From contig NZ_VCCH02000005.1 of assembly GCF_005938675.2 (NCBI RefSeq), forward strand, positions 1 through 64,000: 64,000 bases of DNA. Direction: 5' to 3'. Position 1 is the stretch's first letter, and every line of letters begins with the position of its first letter. The DNA comes from Mycobacterium sp. KBS0706. GTDB lineage: Bacteria > Pseudomonadota > Alphaproteobacteria > DSM-16000 > Inquilinaceae. Shown here piece after piece: positions 24,098 through 33,687 of this stretch. The translations under genes and the position numbers were made by a program. A model generated the notes under the pieces. It was given only the letters and a program-made list of their open reading frames with translations. It had not been told where the DNA came from and did not search any database.

Positions 24098-24919
24098 TTA
24101 CCGCGCCCCGCGGACTCCCTCGGCCAGGCGGCGGACCAGCGCCAACGGCGACTCGACCGTGGCCACGGTCGGGCGGCCGTCGGCGTGCAGCGAGTGGCGG
24201 ATCTCCTCGACGATGGCGGTGCCGACCACCGCGGCGTCGGCGATCCGGGCGATCGCCGCCGCCGCCTCCGGCGTGCGGATGCCGAAGCCCACGGCCACCG
24301 GCAGGTCGGTGTGGCGCCGCAGCCGGTCGACCGCCGGCTGCACCGCCGCCGCATTCGCTGCGGCCGCGCCGGTGATGCCGGTGACCGAGACGTAGTAGAT
24401 GAAGCCCGAGGTGTTGCGCAGCACCGCCGGCAGCCGGGCGTCGTCGGTGGTCGGCGTCGCCAGGCGGATGAAGTCGATCCCCGCCGCCAGCGCCGGCAGG
24501 CACAGCTCGGCATCCTCCTCCGGCGGCAGGTCGACCACGATCAGCCCGTCGACCCCGGCGGCCTTGGCATCGGCCAGGAAGCGCTCGACCCCGTAGGAGT
24601 AGATCGGGTTGTAGTAGCCCATCAGCACCACCGGCGTGGCCTGGTCGCCGGCGCGGAAGCGGCGGACCAGGTCGAGCGTCTTCACCAGCGTCATGCCGGC
24701 GGCGAGCGCGCGCAGGCCAGCTGCCTGGATCGCCGGGCCGTCGGCCATCGGGTCGGTGAAGGGCATGCCGATCTCGATCAGGTCGGCGCCGGCCTTGGGC
24801 AGGCCTTCGAGGATCTTGAAGCTGGTCTCGGCATCCGGGTCGCCGGCGGTGACGAAGGTGACCAGGGCGGCCCGGTTTTGCGCCTTCAGCTCGGCGAAGC
24901 GCGCGGTGATGCGGGTCAT
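24098..24919 (-). CDS. trpA: Tryptophan synthase alpha chain
   Basis: This 273-aa TIM barrel cleaves indole-3-glycerol phosphate. Its catalytic pair is visible at the canonical positions: Glu49 in [11 protein letters not shown] and Asp60 in [15 protein letters not shown] and the phosphate-binding GFGIRTPEA are also present. The ATG overlaps the trpB stop by one base (TGATG), as expected for subunits that form an alpha2-beta2 complex with a substrate tunnel. Confidence 0.97.
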   Translation of the reverse strand: MTRITARFAELKAQNRAALVTFVTAGDPDAETSFKILEGLPKAGADLIEIGMPFTDPMADGPAIQAAGLRALAAGMTLVKTLDLVRRFRAGDQATPVVLMGYYNPIYSYGVERFLADAKAAGVDGLIVVDLPPEEDAELCLPALAAGIDFIRLATPTTDDARLPAVLRNTSGFIYYVSVTGITGAAAANAAAVQPAVDRLRRHTDLPVAVGFGIRTPEAAAAIARIADAAVVGTAIVEEIRHSLHADGRPTVATVESPLALVRRLAEGVRGAR

Positions 24920-26151
24920 CAGATCTGCACTCCGAGCGCGTCGGCGACGGTGAAGATGTCCTTGTCGCCGCGGCCGCTGAGGCACATGACGAGCAGGTTG
25001 TCCGGTGGCAGGTCGGGCGCGATCTTCATCACATGCGCCAGCGCATGCGCCGATTCGAGCGCCGGGATGATGCCTTCGAGCCTGGCGCAGAGCTGGAACG
25101 CCTCCAGCGCCTCTTTGTCGGTCACGGCGGAATACTGCACCCGGCCGACATCGTGCAGCCAGGCGTGCTCGGGCCCGATGCCGGGATAGTCGAGGCCGGC
25201 GGAGATCGAATGCGCTTCCTCGATCTGGCCGTCCGCGGTCTGCAGCAGATAGGTGCGGTTGCCGTGCAGCACGCCGGGCCGGCCGCCATTCAGCGACGCC
25301 GCGTGCTTGCCGGTGTCGACGCCGTGGCCCGCCGCCTCGACGCCGTGGATCGCGACCTCCGGCATGTCGAGGAAGGGGTGGAACAGGCCGATGGCGTTGG
25401 ACCCGCCGCCGACCGCCGCCACCAGCGTGTCCGGCATGCGGCCCTCGGCCTGCATGATCTGGTCGCGCGTCTCGTTGCCGATCACCGACTGGAAGTCGCG
25501 CACCAGCAGCGGATAGGGATGCGGGCCGGCGACGGTGCCGATGATGTAGAAGGTGTCCTCGACATTGGTGACCCAGTCGCGCAGGGCCTCGTTCATCGCG
25601 TCCTTCAGCGTGCGGCTGCCGGAGACGACGGGCACCACCTCGGCGCCCAGCAGCTTCATCCGGAACACGTTCGGCTTCTGCCGCTCGATGTCGACCTCGC
25701 CCATGTAGATGGTGCAGGGCAGGCCGAACAGGGCGCAGACCGTGGCGGTGGCGACGCCGTGCTGGCCGGCGCCGGTCTCTGCGATGATCCGGGTCTTGCC
25801 CATGCGCCGGGCCAGCAGGATCTGGCCCATGCAGTTGTTGATCTTGTGCGCGCCGGTGTGGTTCAGCTCCTCGCGCTTGAAGTAGACCCGCGCGCCGCCG
25901 AGATGCTCGGTGGTGCGCTCGGCGAAATACAGCGGGCTGGGCCTGCCGACGTAATGCGTCAGGTAGTAGCGCAGCTCGCTGTTGAATTCGGCGTCCTTGC
26001 GGGCGGAGGCATAGGCCTTCTCGACCTCGAGGATCAGCGGCATCAGCGTCTCGGCGACGAAGCGGCCGCCATAGAGGCCGAAGCGGCCGTTTTCGTCCGG
26101 ACCCGTGCGGAAGCTGTTCGGACGGGGCTGGAAGGGTGCGGTCTCGGTCAA
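24919..26151 (-). CDS. trpB: Tryptophan synthase beta chain
   Basis: This 410-aa PLP enzyme condenses indole with serine. [10 protein letters not shown] holds the PLP lysine (Lys103 with this start), and [15 protein letters not shown] and [15 protein letters not shown] (phosphate-binding) are present. The start is taken as a TTG at 26151 because GGGAG lies 9 bases upstream and the protein then starts [18 protein letters not shown] at 26172 gives a 417-aa alternative. No ATG is available near the N terminus. Confidence 0.96.
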   Translation of the reverse strand: MTETAPFQPRPNSFRTGPDENGRFGLYGGRFVAETLMPLILEVEKAYASARKDAEFNSELRYYLTHYVGRPSPLYFAERTTEHLGGARVYFKREELNHTGAHKINNCMGQILLARRMGKTRIIAETGAGQHGVATATVCALFGLPCTIYMGEVDIERQKPNVFRMKLLGAEVVPVVSGSRTLKDAMNEALRDWVTNVEDTFYIIGTVAGPHPYPLLVRDFQSVIGNETRDQIMQAEGRMPDTLVAAVGGGSNAIGLFHPFLDMPEVAIHGVEAAGHGVDTGKHAASLNGGRPGVLHGNRTYLLQTADGQIEEAHSISAGLDYPGIGPEHAWLHDVGRVQYSAVTDKEALEAFQLCARLEGIIPALESAHALAHVMKIAPDLPPDNLLVMCLSGRGDKDIFTVADALGVQI

Positions 26152-26314
26152 GCGGGGCGGCTCCCGGCACAAATCGTGGCGAAATATGGGCGAAGAGCCG
26201 TGACCTTACCGGCGCCCGCCGCCCGCGCCAAACATTTGTGGCGAATGCCCGAGGCGCGCGCATCGCAGACCCGCAAGGAGCGCACGCCTCACGGTGTGGG
26301 GAGAAACGCCTGGG

Positions 26315-26965
26315 CTACTGCCCGACCGCCCGCACGGCGGCGAGGAAGCGCTGCACCCGTTCCGGCGTCTTGTGGCCGGGGCGCTCCTCGATGCTGGAGG
26401 AGACGTCGACCGTGACGGCGCCGGTGCGGGCGACGGCCTCGGCGACATTGGCCTCGGTCAGGCCGCCGGCCAGCATCCAGGGCTTGGACCAGCTCCGACC
26501 CGACAGGAGCGACCAGTCGAAGGCCAGGCCATTGCCGCCCGGCAGCGAGGCCACGCCCTTCGGCGGCTTGGCATCGAACAGCAGCCGGTCGGCGACCGCC
26601 TCATAGGCCGCGATCCCGTCAAGATCCTCGGCGGTCGCGATCTTGATCGCCTTCATCACCGGCATGGCCCAGCGGCCGCGGATCTCGGCCACCCGCGCCG
26701 GCGTCTCGGAGCCATGCAGCTGGATCACGTCGAGCGGCACCCGGCCGAGCACGGCGCCGAGCTCGTCCTCGGTCGGGTCGACGAACAGGCCGACGCTGCG
26801 CAGCCCGGTCGGCACCATGCGCGCCAGCTCGGCGCCCAGATCCGGCGCCACCGAGCGCGGGCTGGGCGGGTAGAAGTTGAAGCCGACCCAGCGGGCCCCG
26901 TGCTTCGCCGCGGCCTCGAGCACCTCGGGGGTGCGGATGCCGCAGATTTTCGCGTCGATGGTCAT
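26315..26965 (-). CDS. trpF: Phosphoribosylanthranilate isomerase
   Basis: This 216-aa barrel carries the catalytic cysteine in AKICGI (Cys8), GFNFYPPSPRSV, DVIQLHGSE, the AGGLTEANV phosphate site and the catalytic aspartate region VTVDVSSSIE. It performs the third committed step of tryptophan synthesis. It overlaps the pyrF stop by 4 bp and lies 163 bp upstream of trpB. Confidence 0.96.
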   Translation of the reverse strand: MTIDAKICGIRTPEVLEAAAKHGARWVGFNFYPPSPRSVAPDLGAELARMVPTGLRSVGLFVDPTEDELGAVLGRVPLDVIQLHGSETPARVAEIRGRWAMPVMKAIKIATAEDLDGIAAYEAVADRLLFDAKPPKGVASLPGGNGLAFDWSLLSGRSWSKPWMLAGGLTEANVAEAVARTGAVTVDVSSSIEERPGHKTPERVQRFLAAVRAVGQ

Positions 26966-27714
26966 GGCACAGGAGATGTGGGGGCCGCGGCCTCGGCATC
27001 AAGCGCCAGGCCCAGCTCGGTGGCGATCGCGCGGGCTGCGGCGGCGGGGTCGGCGGCGGCGGTGATCGGCCGGCCGATGACGAGATGGGTGGCGCCCGCC
27101 TCCATCGCCTCCTTCGGCGTCATCACCCGCTTCTGGTCGCCGGCCTCCGACCCGGCCGGACGGATGCCGGGCACCATCAGCACGGTCGTCGGCTTCAGGA
27201 TCCGGCGCAACCGGGCGATTTCCCGCGGCGAGCAGACCACGCCGTCGAGGCCGCTCGATTCGGCCAGACGGGCCAGGCGCTCGACCTGGCCGGCGACCTC
27301 CATCCCCTGCCCCACCGCTTCGAGATCGGCGACGTCGAGGCTGGTCAGCACGGTGACGCCGAGCAGCTTCGGCCGCGGCACCCCGCACTTCTCCGCTTCC
27401 TTCTCCGCGGCCTCGGCCGCCGCCTGCATCATCGCCCGGCCGCCGGAGGCGTGCAGGGTGATGAAGGCCGGGGACAGCGGCACCACCGAGCGGATGGCGC
27501 CGGCCACGGTGTTCGGGATGTCGTGCAGCTTGATGTCGAGGAACAGCGGCACGCCGGTGGGCCGGGCCGCCCGCACCCCCTCCGGCCCTGCCGCCATGAA
27601 GAATTCGAGGCCCAGCTTGATGCCGCCGACCGCGCCCGCGACCAGGCCGGTCAGGCGCTTCGCCTCGTCCACCGTCGGCGCGTCGATGGCGACGTAGACA
27701 GGGTTCGTGGTCAT
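26962..27714 (-). CDS. pyrF: Orotidine 5'-phosphate decarboxylase
   Basis: This 250-aa enzyme carries the catalytic block LDIKLHDIPNT (Asp60, Lys62, Asp65), GGIKLGLEFF and VPGIRPAG, which together define OMP decarboxylase, the last step of UMP synthesis. Its ATG overlaps the stop of the upstream flavoenzyme gene (ATGA), and its stop overlaps the trpF start. This makes a tight flavoenzyme-pyrF-trpF unit. Confidence 0.96.
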   Translation of the reverse strand: MTTNPVYVAIDAPTVDEAKRLTGLVAGAVGGIKLGLEFFMAAGPEGVRAARPTGVPLFLDIKLHDIPNTVAGAIRSVVPLSPAFITLHASGGRAMMQAAAEAAEKEAEKCGVPRPKLLGVTVLTSLDVADLEAVGQGMEVAGQVERLARLAESSGLDGVVCSPREIARLRRILKPTTVLMVPGIRPAGSEAGDQKRVMTPKEAMEAGATHLVIGRPITAAADPAAAARAIATELGLALDAEAAAPTSPVP

Positions 27715-28832
27715 GCTCGCACTCCCTCCACCGGCAGGTGGCCGGCCGCCCAGGATTTCAGTTCCCCGGCCTCGCGCCGGCCGAGCACGCCGTCGGCCAC
27801 CGCCCGGCCGATCAGCGCCCCGAACTTGAAGCCGTGGCCCGAGCACGGGCTGACCAGCCAGGCCCGGCCGCGCCGCTCCAGCATAAAGCGGCTGTCAGCG
27901 GTGAAGATATAGCGGCAGGGGCGGGCTTCGAGAATGCGATACTCGTCAAGGCCGCGCAGCACCGGCCGGTAGCGCTCGCGGAACGCCTCCGCCTCCCCCG
28001 CCGCGACGGCCGGATCGGCCTCGGGATCCGCCGGCCGCTTCCAGGCGCCGAGGCCGATCTTCAGCCGGGTGCCGCCGACCGGGGGGGTCGCCCAGTGGTC
28101 GTCCGGGAAGCCGCAATCGATGATGCCCGGCGCTGCGGCCCAGGCGGCGGCGTGCTGCGCCGGCGGGTCGAGATAGACCACCAGCTGGCGGTGGGGGGTG
28201 AGCCGTCCGGCCAGGTCCGGGAACAGCCCGCCGACCCAGGCGCCGGCCGTCACCACCACCGACTCGGCGCGCAGGTCCTCGCCCGAGGCCAGGGTGACCG
28301 TGCCGGCCTCGGCATCGACCGCCCGGACCGGCGCCTCGGGCCGCAGCGCCACGCCGGCGGCGCGGCAGAGGTCGACCAGGGTCGCGACGATGCGGTCGGC
28401 GAACAGCACCCCGCCCTCGGGCATGAACAGGCCCCAACGGATGCCGTCCGGGATCAGGAAGGGGAAGCGGCGCGCCAGCTCCTCCGGCGGCAGCAGCTCA
28501 TAGGCGGCGCCGAGCGCGTCGAGCGGGGCGCGGCAGCCATCGGCCCAGTCGCCCTCGGCCCGGCTGAAGGCGATCGAGCCGCAATTGGCGTAGTGGCGCA
28601 CTCCCGCCGCGGCCCAGACCTCGTCCCAGGCGGCATAGGCGTCCAGCGCCATCCGGGTGTAGCCGGGCGAGTTCGGATACAGCGCGCGGATCAGCCGGTG
28701 GCTGTCCCAGGAGGCGGCCGAGGGATTCGGGATCGGCCCCCGCTCCAGCAGCGTGACGGCCTCTCCAGCCCGGGCCAGGTGCCAGGCGGTGGCGAGCCCC
28801 ATCACCCCGGCGCCGACGACGATGCTGGTCAT
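27711..28832 (-). CDS. FAD-dependent amine oxidase, sarcosine/N-methyltryptophan oxidase type
   Basis: This 373-aa protein begins with the dinucleotide fold SIVVGAGVMGLATAWHLA and ends with SPCSGHGFKFG. The segment RPCRYIFTADSRF matches the region of monomeric sarcosine oxidase in which a cysteine binds FAD covalently. Such enzymes demethylate sarcosine or N-methyl amino acids, releasing formaldehyde and peroxide. It is the first gene of the unit leading into pyrF and trpF. Whether the substrate is sarcosine, N-methyltryptophan or another secondary amine cannot be read. The start at 28832 gives the standard N terminus. Confidence 0.88.
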   Translation of the reverse strand: MTSIVVGAGVMGLATAWHLARAGEAVTLLERGPIPNPSAASWDSHRLIRALYPNSPGYTRMALDAYAAWDEVWAAAGVRHYANCGSIAFSRAEGDWADGCRAPLDALGAAYELLPPEELARRFPFLIPDGIRWGLFMPEGGVLFADRIVATLVDLCRAAGVALRPEAPVRAVDAEAGTVTLASGEDLRAESVVVTAGAWVGGLFPDLAGRLTPHRQLVVYLDPPAQHAAAWAAAPGIIDCGFPDDHWATPPVGGTRLKIGLGAWKRPADPEADPAVAAGEAEAFRERYRPVLRGLDEYRILEARPCRYIFTADSRFMLERRGRAWLVSPCSGHGFKFGALIGRAVADGVLGRREAGELKSWAAGHLPVEGVRA

Positions 28833-28926
28833 GTGCAAGGATCCCTTACGCTCGAACGGGCGCACGCCCTTTCACGGGCAAACAGGGACTGTCGACATCG
28901 TCCGGGTCGCCAGGTCAAGCCTTTGC

Positions 28927-30228
28927 CTATCCCTTCGGCCGCTTGTCGATCACCCGCTTGGCCTTGCCGGCGGAGCGTTCGATCGTGCCGGGGGGATGGA
29001 TCACCACCCGGGCCGAGACCCCGATCGTGTCCTTGAGCCGCAGCGTCAGCCGCTCGGCCGCGACGGTCAGGCCGGCTCCGTCCCAATGCTCCGCCCGCGC
29101 CTCCGCCAGCACCGTCATCTCGTCCAGCCGCCCGGGGCGGCTCAGCTCGATGACGAAATGGCCGCCGCACCAGTCGCAGGCCAGCAGTGCCTCCTCGATC
29201 TGGGTCGGGAAGACGTTGACGCCGCGCAGGATGATCATGTCGTCGGACCGGCCGGTCACCTTCTCCATCCGGCGCATGCCGGGCCGGGCCGAGCCGGGCA
29301 GCAGCCGGGTCAGGTCGCGGGTGCGGTAGCGGATGACCGGGAACGCCTCCTTGGTCAGGGAGGTGAAGACCAGCTCGCCGATCTCGCCGTCCGGCAGCAC
29401 CGCGCCGGTCTCGGGGTCGATCACCTCCGGCAGGAAATGGTCCTCCCAGACATGCAGCCCGTCCTTGGTTTCGACGCATTCCTGGGCGACGCCGGGGCCG
29501 ATCACCTCCGACAGGCCGTAGATGTCGGTGGCGTCGAGGGCGAAGGCCTGCTCGATCTCCTGCCGCATCGCATTGGTCCAGGGCTCCGCCCCGAAGATGC
29601 CGAAGCGCAGCGAGCTGTCGCGCGGATCAAGGCCCCGCGCCTGGAACCCGTCCAGGATCGCCAGCATGTAGCTGGGAGTCACCATGATGACGTCCGGTTT
29701 GAAATCGGTGATCAGCTGGACCTGGCGCTCGGTCATGCCGCCCGACATCGGCACCACGGTGCAGCCCAGCCGCTCCGCCCCGTAATGGGCGCCCAGCCCC
29801 CCGGTGAACAGGCCGTAGCCATAGGCGACATGTACCATCATGCCCGGCCGGCCGCCGGCGGCGCGGATCGACCGCGCCATCACCGCCGCCCACATGTCGA
29901 GATCGGCCTGGGTGTAGCCGACCACGATCGGCTTGCCGGTGGTGCCGGAGGAGCCGTGGATGCGGGCCAGCCGCTCTCGCGGTACGGCGAACAGGCCGAA
30001 GGGATAGGCGTCGCGCAGGTCCTGCTTGGTGGTAAAGGGGAACTTCGCCAGGTCCGTCAGGTCGCGGAAATCGGAAGGGTGCACCCCGGCGGCGTCGAAA
30101 GCCTGGCGGGTGTGCGGGACGTTGTCGTAGGCGTGTCGCAGCGACCAGGCGAGGCGTTCGCACTGCAGCGCCATGATCTCGTCGCGCGAGGCCCGCTCGG
30201 CCGCGTCCAGCCCCGGGATCACCGCCAT
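28927..30228 (-). CDS. paaK: Phenylacetate-CoA ligase
   Basis: This 433-aa adenylate-forming enzyme activates phenylacetate to phenylacetyl-CoA. HGSSGTTGKPIVVGYT is the ATP/AMP loop. YGLSEVIGPG and the C-terminal lid region RGVNVFPTQIEEAL are typical of PaaK. GGGAGGGG lies just upstream of the ATG. It is followed on the same strand by no further paa gene, and upstream lie paaI and paaG, so the order is paaG-paaI-paaK. Confidence 0.95.
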   Translation of the reverse strand: MAVIPGLDAAERASRDEIMALQCERLAWSLRHAYDNVPHTRQAFDAAGVHPSDFRDLTDLAKFPFTTKQDLRDAYPFGLFAVPRERLARIHGSSGTTGKPIVVGYTQADLDMWAAVMARSIRAAGGRPGMMVHVAYGYGLFTGGLGAHYGAERLGCTVVPMSGGMTERQVQLITDFKPDVIMVTPSYMLAILDGFQARGLDPRDSSLRFGIFGAEPWTNAMRQEIEQAFALDATDIYGLSEVIGPGVAQECVETKDGLHVWEDHFLPEVIDPETGAVLPDGEIGELVFTSLTKEAFPVIRYRTRDLTRLLPGSARPGMRRMEKVTGRSDDMIILRGVNVFPTQIEEALLACDWCGGHFVIELSRPGRLDEMTVLAEARAEHWDGAGLTVAAERLTLRLKDTIGVSARVVIHPPGTIERSAGKAKRVIDKRPKG

Positions 30229-30244
30229 CGTCCCCTCCCTGTTC

Positions 30245-30697
30245 TCAGTCTTCGGCCGGCCGTTCGATGAACGAGCCGCCGACCGTGCGGGAATGGCCGC
30301 GGAACTCGGCGATCACCGTCTCGCCGACCGCGACGCTGACGTCATAGAGGCCCGAACGGCCGGAGCGCGACACCTCCCGCGCCGTCGCCACCAGCCGGTC
30401 GCCGAGCGCGCCGGGCCGCAGGAAGGTGATGCTGCAATGCGCCGCCACCGTGCGTTCGCCGCCGGAGTTGCAGGCGAAGGCGAAGGCCGAATCCGCCAGG
30501 GTGAAGATGAAGCCGCCATGGGCGGTGCCATGGCCGTTGGTCATGTCCGGCCGGATGGTCATGGCCAGCCTTGCCCGGCCGGGCCCGACCTCCAGGATCT
30601 CCATCCCCAGCGCCCGGCTGGCGCCGTCGTCGCGCCACATCGTCTCGGCCGCGGCCCGGGCGACCGCCTCGGCCTCCGCCCCCGTCGTCGCCTTCAT
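30245..30697 (-). CDS. paaI: Hydroxyphenylacetyl-CoA thioesterase
   Basis: This 150-aa hotdog-fold protein has the active-site helix NGHGTAHGGFIFTLADSAFAFACN, whose aspartate is catalytic in PaaI. SRSGRSGLYDVSV follows. It removes CoA from stalled ring-hydroxylated intermediates to rescue CoA. The ATG overlaps the paaG stop by 4 bp. Confidence 0.94.
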   Translation of the reverse strand: MKATTGAEAEAVARAAAETMWRDDGASRALGMEILEVGPGRARLAMTIRPDMTNGHGTAHGGFIFTLADSAFAFACNSGGERTVAAHCSITFLRPGALGDRLVATAREVSRSGRSGLYDVSVAVGETVIAEFRGHSRTVGGSFIERPAED

Positions 30698-31482
30698 TCC
30701 GCCTGCCCCGTGAATTTGGCCGGCCGCTTCTCGATGAAAGCCCGCACGCCCTCGGCGTAGTCCGGCGTGCGCCCGGCCCGGCGCTGCAGGTCGCGCTCGA
30801 GGTCGAGCTGGACGTCCAGGCTGTTGCCGGCGGAGGCGTCGAGCGCCTGCTTGATCAGCGCCAGACCCTGGGTCGGCTGGGTGGCGAGATGGGCGGCCAG
30901 GGCCTCGGCCTCCGGACGCAGCGCGGCGTCGTCCACCGCCTTCCAGATCAGGCCCCATTCCTCCGCCTTCTCCGCCGGCAACGGCTCGGCCAGCAACGCC
31001 AGGCCGCGGGCGCGGGCCGCGCCGACCAGCCGCGGCAGCGCATAGGTGCCGCCGGAATCGGGGACCAGGCCGATCTTGGCGAAGGACTGGATGAACTTGG
31101 CGGACCGCGCGGCCAGCACGATGTCGCAGGCCAGGGCGATGTTGGCCCCGGCCCCGGCGGCGACACCGTTGACGGCGCAGACCACCGGCTTCGGCAAAGC
31201 CCGCAGGCGGCGGATCAGCGGGTTGTACAGCCCGTCCAGCGTGGCGCCGAGATCGGGCGCTTCGCCGCTGGTGGCGCGGTCGTTGAGGTCCTGCCCGGCG
31301 CAGAAGCCGCGCCCCGCCCCGGTCAGCAGCACCGCCCGGCAGCCGGCATCGGCCTCGACCCCGGCCAGCGCCTCGGCCAGGGCGCGGTGCATCTCCGCGG
31401 TGAAGGCGTTCAGCCGGTCCGGACGGTTGAGCGTCACCACCTGCCAGCCGTCGCGGCGATCGACCAGAACCGTAGGCTCCAC
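30694..31482 (-). CDS. paaG: 2-(1,2-epoxy-1,2-dihydrophenyl)acetyl-CoA isomerase
   Basis: This 262-aa crotonase-fold enzyme has the oxyanion-hole segments GAGRGFCAGQDLN and VNGVAAGAGANIALACD. KIGLVPDSGGTYALPRLVG is also present and is characteristic of PaaG. It converts the ring epoxide to oxepin-CoA, the substrate of PaaZ. The start is a GTG at 31482 with GAGGAGG 7 bases upstream. First gene of the paaG-paaI-paaK unit, divergent from paaZ. Confidence 0.93.
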   Translation of the reverse strand: MEPTVLVDRRDGWQVVTLNRPDRLNAFTAEMHRALAEALAGVEADAGCRAVLLTGAGRGFCAGQDLNDRATSGEAPDLGATLDGLYNPLIRRLRALPKPVVCAVNGVAAGAGANIALACDIVLAARSAKFIQSFAKIGLVPDSGGTYALPRLVGAARARGLALLAEPLPAEKAEEWGLIWKAVDDAALRPEAEALAAHLATQPTQGLALIKQALDASAGNSLDVQLDLERDLQRRAGRTPDYAEGVRAFIEKRPAKFTGQAE

Positions 31483-31528
31483 GGGGCATCCTCCTCAGCT
31501 GGGCCGGTTGCACCGGACCTCTTGAATT

Positions 31529-31540
31529 GAACGATCGTTC
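31529..31540. promoter_or_regulatory. Palindromic operator between paaG and paaZ
   Basis: GAACGATCGTTC is a perfect 12-bp palindrome in the 133-bp divergent gap, within an AT-rich patch (TTGAATT...GGTTAATT). Its form resembles the sites of TetR-type regulators such as PaaR that control paa genes in other proteobacteria. The regulator gene is not in the window. Confidence 0.6.
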
Positions 31541-31615
31541 GGTTAATTCTTAGACCCGGGACCCGGCCTGTCAATCGGCAATCGACGATGCGGACCGGGT
31601 CATCGGGAGGACGCC

Positions 31616-33646
31616 ATGACCGCCATCCTGCAGAGCTACGCCGAGGACCACTGGGTCGCCGCGACCGAGGGGCTCACCGATATCGCCAGCGCCATCGACG
31701 GCCGGGTGGTGGCGCGGCTGTCGAGCCGCGGCCTGGATTTCGCGGCGATGGTCCGCCATGCGCGCGAGGTCGGCGGCCCGGCGCTGCGCCGGCTGACCTT
31801 CCACCAGCGCGCCGACCTGCTGAAGGCCCTGGCGCTGTATCTCTCCGAGCGCAAGGAGCCGCTCTACGCCCTCGCCGCCGACACCGGGGCGACGAAGCGC
31901 GACAACCTGATCGACATCGATGGCGGGCTGGGCACGATCTTCGCCTATGCCTCGCGCGGGCGCCGCGAGCTGCCGAGCGAGCGCTTCCTGCTGGAGGATG
32001 GGGTCGAGCGGCTGTCCAAGGGCGGCGGCTTCATCGGCGTGCATGTGCTGACTCCGCTGACCGGCGTGGCCGTCCACATCAACGCCTTCAACTTCCCGTG
32101 CTGGGGCCTGCTGGAGAAGCTGGCGCCGGCGATCCTGGCCGGGATGCCGGTGATCACCAAGCCGGCCTCGGCCACCGCCTATGTCGCCGAGGCACTGGTG
32201 AAGCTGATCACGGAGTCCGGCATCCTGCCCGCGGGCAGCCTGCAATTCATAGCCGGCGGCACCGGCGACCTGCTGGATCACCTGACCGGGCAGGATCTGG
32301 TGGCCTTCACCGGGTCGATCGAGACCTCGGAAAAGCTGCGCAACCACCCGGCGATCTCGCGCAACGCGGTGCGCTTCGTCGCCGAGCGGGATTCGCTGAA
32401 CGCCGCGGTGCTGGGCTCGGACGCGGTGTCCGGCACGCCGGAATTCGACCTGTTCGTCAAGGAGGTGGTGCGCGAGATGACGGCGAAGGCCGGGCAGAAA
32501 TGCACCGCCATCCGCCGCATCCTGGTGCCGCGGGCATTGGAGCGCGACGTCATCGCCGCCCTGACGCAGAAGCTGTCCGGCCTCGCCATCGGCGATCCGC
32601 GGCAGGAAGGCACGCGGATGGGCCCGCTGGTCAGCCTCGCCCAGCGCGACGACGTCCGCGCCCGCATCGCCGAGCTGACGGCGGAGGCGGAAATCGTGGT
32701 CGGCGACCCGGCCAATGACGGCGCCCCGGGCGGCGCCTTCCTGGCCCCGGTGCTGCTGCGCTGTGCCGACCCGGCAACGGCGCGCAAGGTGCATGTGGTC
32801 GAGGCCTTCGGGCCGGTGGCGACCGTGATCGCCTATGACGGCCTCGATCAGGCGGTGGAGCTGGTGCGCCGCGGCGAGGGCAGCCTGGTGGCCTCGGTCT
32901 TCACCCATGACGATGCGGTATCCGATGCGCTGGTGTTCGGCCTGGCGCCGTTCCATGGCCGCATCCTGGTGGTCGACCGCGACTGCGCCGGCGAGTCGAC
33001 CGGCCATGGCTCGCCCCTGCCCGGCCTGGTGCATGGCGGCCCCGGCCGGGCCGGCGGCGGCGAGGAGCTGGGCGGCATCCGCGGCGTGCACCATTATCTG
33101 CAGCGCACCGCCCTGCAAGGCTCGCCCGCCCGCCTCTCCGCCCTGACCCGGACCTGGCTGCACGGCGCCCCGGCGCCGGTGCCGGCCACCCACCCGTTCC
33201 GCCGCAACTATGAGGAGTTGGCGGTCGGCGAGACGGTGGAAACCGCCGCCCGCACCATCACCCTGGCGGATATCGAGCATTTCGCCGAATTCACCGGCGA
33301 CGCCTTCTACGCCCATATGGACGAGGACGCGGCCAAGGCGAACCCGTTCTTCCCCGGCCGGGTGGCGCATGGCTATCTGATCCTGTCCTTCGCCGCCGGC
33401 CTGTTCGTCGACCCGGCGCCCGGGCCGCTCCTGGCCAATTACGGCCTCGACAATCTGCGCTTCCTGAAGCCGGTGTCGCCGGGGGACTCGATCCGGGTGC
33501 GGCTGACGGTCAAGCGCAAGACCGCCGCGCGCATGCCGGAATACGGCGAGGTGCGCTGGGACGTCGAGGTGTTCAACCAGGCCGACGAGACGGTGGCGCG
33601 CTACGACCTGCTGACGATGAGTGCTCGGCCTGCGGCCGAGGCGTAG
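31616..33646 (+). CDS. paaZ: Bifunctional oxepin-CoA hydrolase / 3-oxo-5,6-dehydrosuberyl-CoA semialdehyde dehydrogenase
   Basis: This 676-aa fusion has an N-terminal aldehyde dehydrogenase (HINAFNFPCWGLLEKL; catalytic cysteine in AGQKCTAIRR, Cys296; ends near residue 515). Its C-terminal MaoC-like hydratase domain (FAEFTGDAFYAHMDEDAA, FFPGRVAHGYL) opens the oxepin ring. It carries out ring cleavage and oxidation in aerobic phenylacetate degradation. GGGAGG lies before the ATG. Divergent from paaG with a shared operator candidate. The multicomponent epoxidase genes paaABCE and the beta-oxidation genes paaFHJ are not in this window. Confidence 0.96.
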   Translation: MTAILQSYAEDHWVAATEGLTDIASAIDGRVVARLSSRGLDFAAMVRHAREVGGPALRRLTFHQRADLLKALALYLSERKEPLYALAADTGATKRDNLIDIDGGLGTIFAYASRGRRELPSERFLLEDGVERLSKGGGFIGVHVLTPLTGVAVHINAFNFPCWGLLEKLAPAILAGMPVITKPASATAYVAEALVKLITESGILPAGSLQFIAGGTGDLLDHLTGQDLVAFTGSIETSEKLRNHPAISRNAVRFVAERDSLNAAVLGSDAVSGTPEFDLFVKEVVREMTAKAGQKCTAIRRILVPRALERDVIAALTQKLSGLAIGDPRQEGTRMGPLVSLAQRDDVRARIAELTAEAEIVVGDPANDGAPGGAFLAPVLLRCADPATARKVHVVEAFGPVATVIAYDGLDQAVELVRRGEGSLVASVFTHDDAVSDALVFGLAPFHGRILVVDRDCAGESTGHGSPLPGLVHGGPGRAGGGEELGGIRGVHHYLQRTALQGSPARLSALTRTWLHGAPAPVPATHPFRRNYEELAVGETVETAARTITLADIEHFAEFTGDAFYAHMDEDAAKANPFFPGRVAHGYLILSFAAGLFVDPAPGPLLANYGLDNLRFLKPVSPGDSIRVRLTVKRKTAARMPEYGEVRWDVEVFNQADETVARYDLLTMSARPAAEA

Positions 33647-33666
33647 CGGCACTGCCCGATTGTCAT

Positions 33667-33686
33667 TTATACCCGTTCCGGTATAA
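33667..33686. promoter_or_regulatory. Perfect inverted repeat before the second toxin-antitoxin pair
   Basis: TTATACC-N6-GGTATAA has perfect 7-bp arms. It lies directly in front of the toxin start and 21 bp after the paaZ stop. Position and symmetry fit an autoregulatory operator bound by the XRE antitoxin. Confidence 0.65.
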
Positions 33687-33687
33687 C

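Noticed and set aside
24098-26263. An apparent trpB-trpA fusion frame
   Set aside because: The N-terminal half is out-of-frame trpB. The real genes are separate and overlap by one base at TGATG.
33621-33640. Stem CTCGGCC-tgc-GGCCGAG at the end of paaZ as a terminator
   Set aside because: It lies inside the last codons of paaZ and no T run follows, so it is more likely chance pairing in GC-rich coding DNA.
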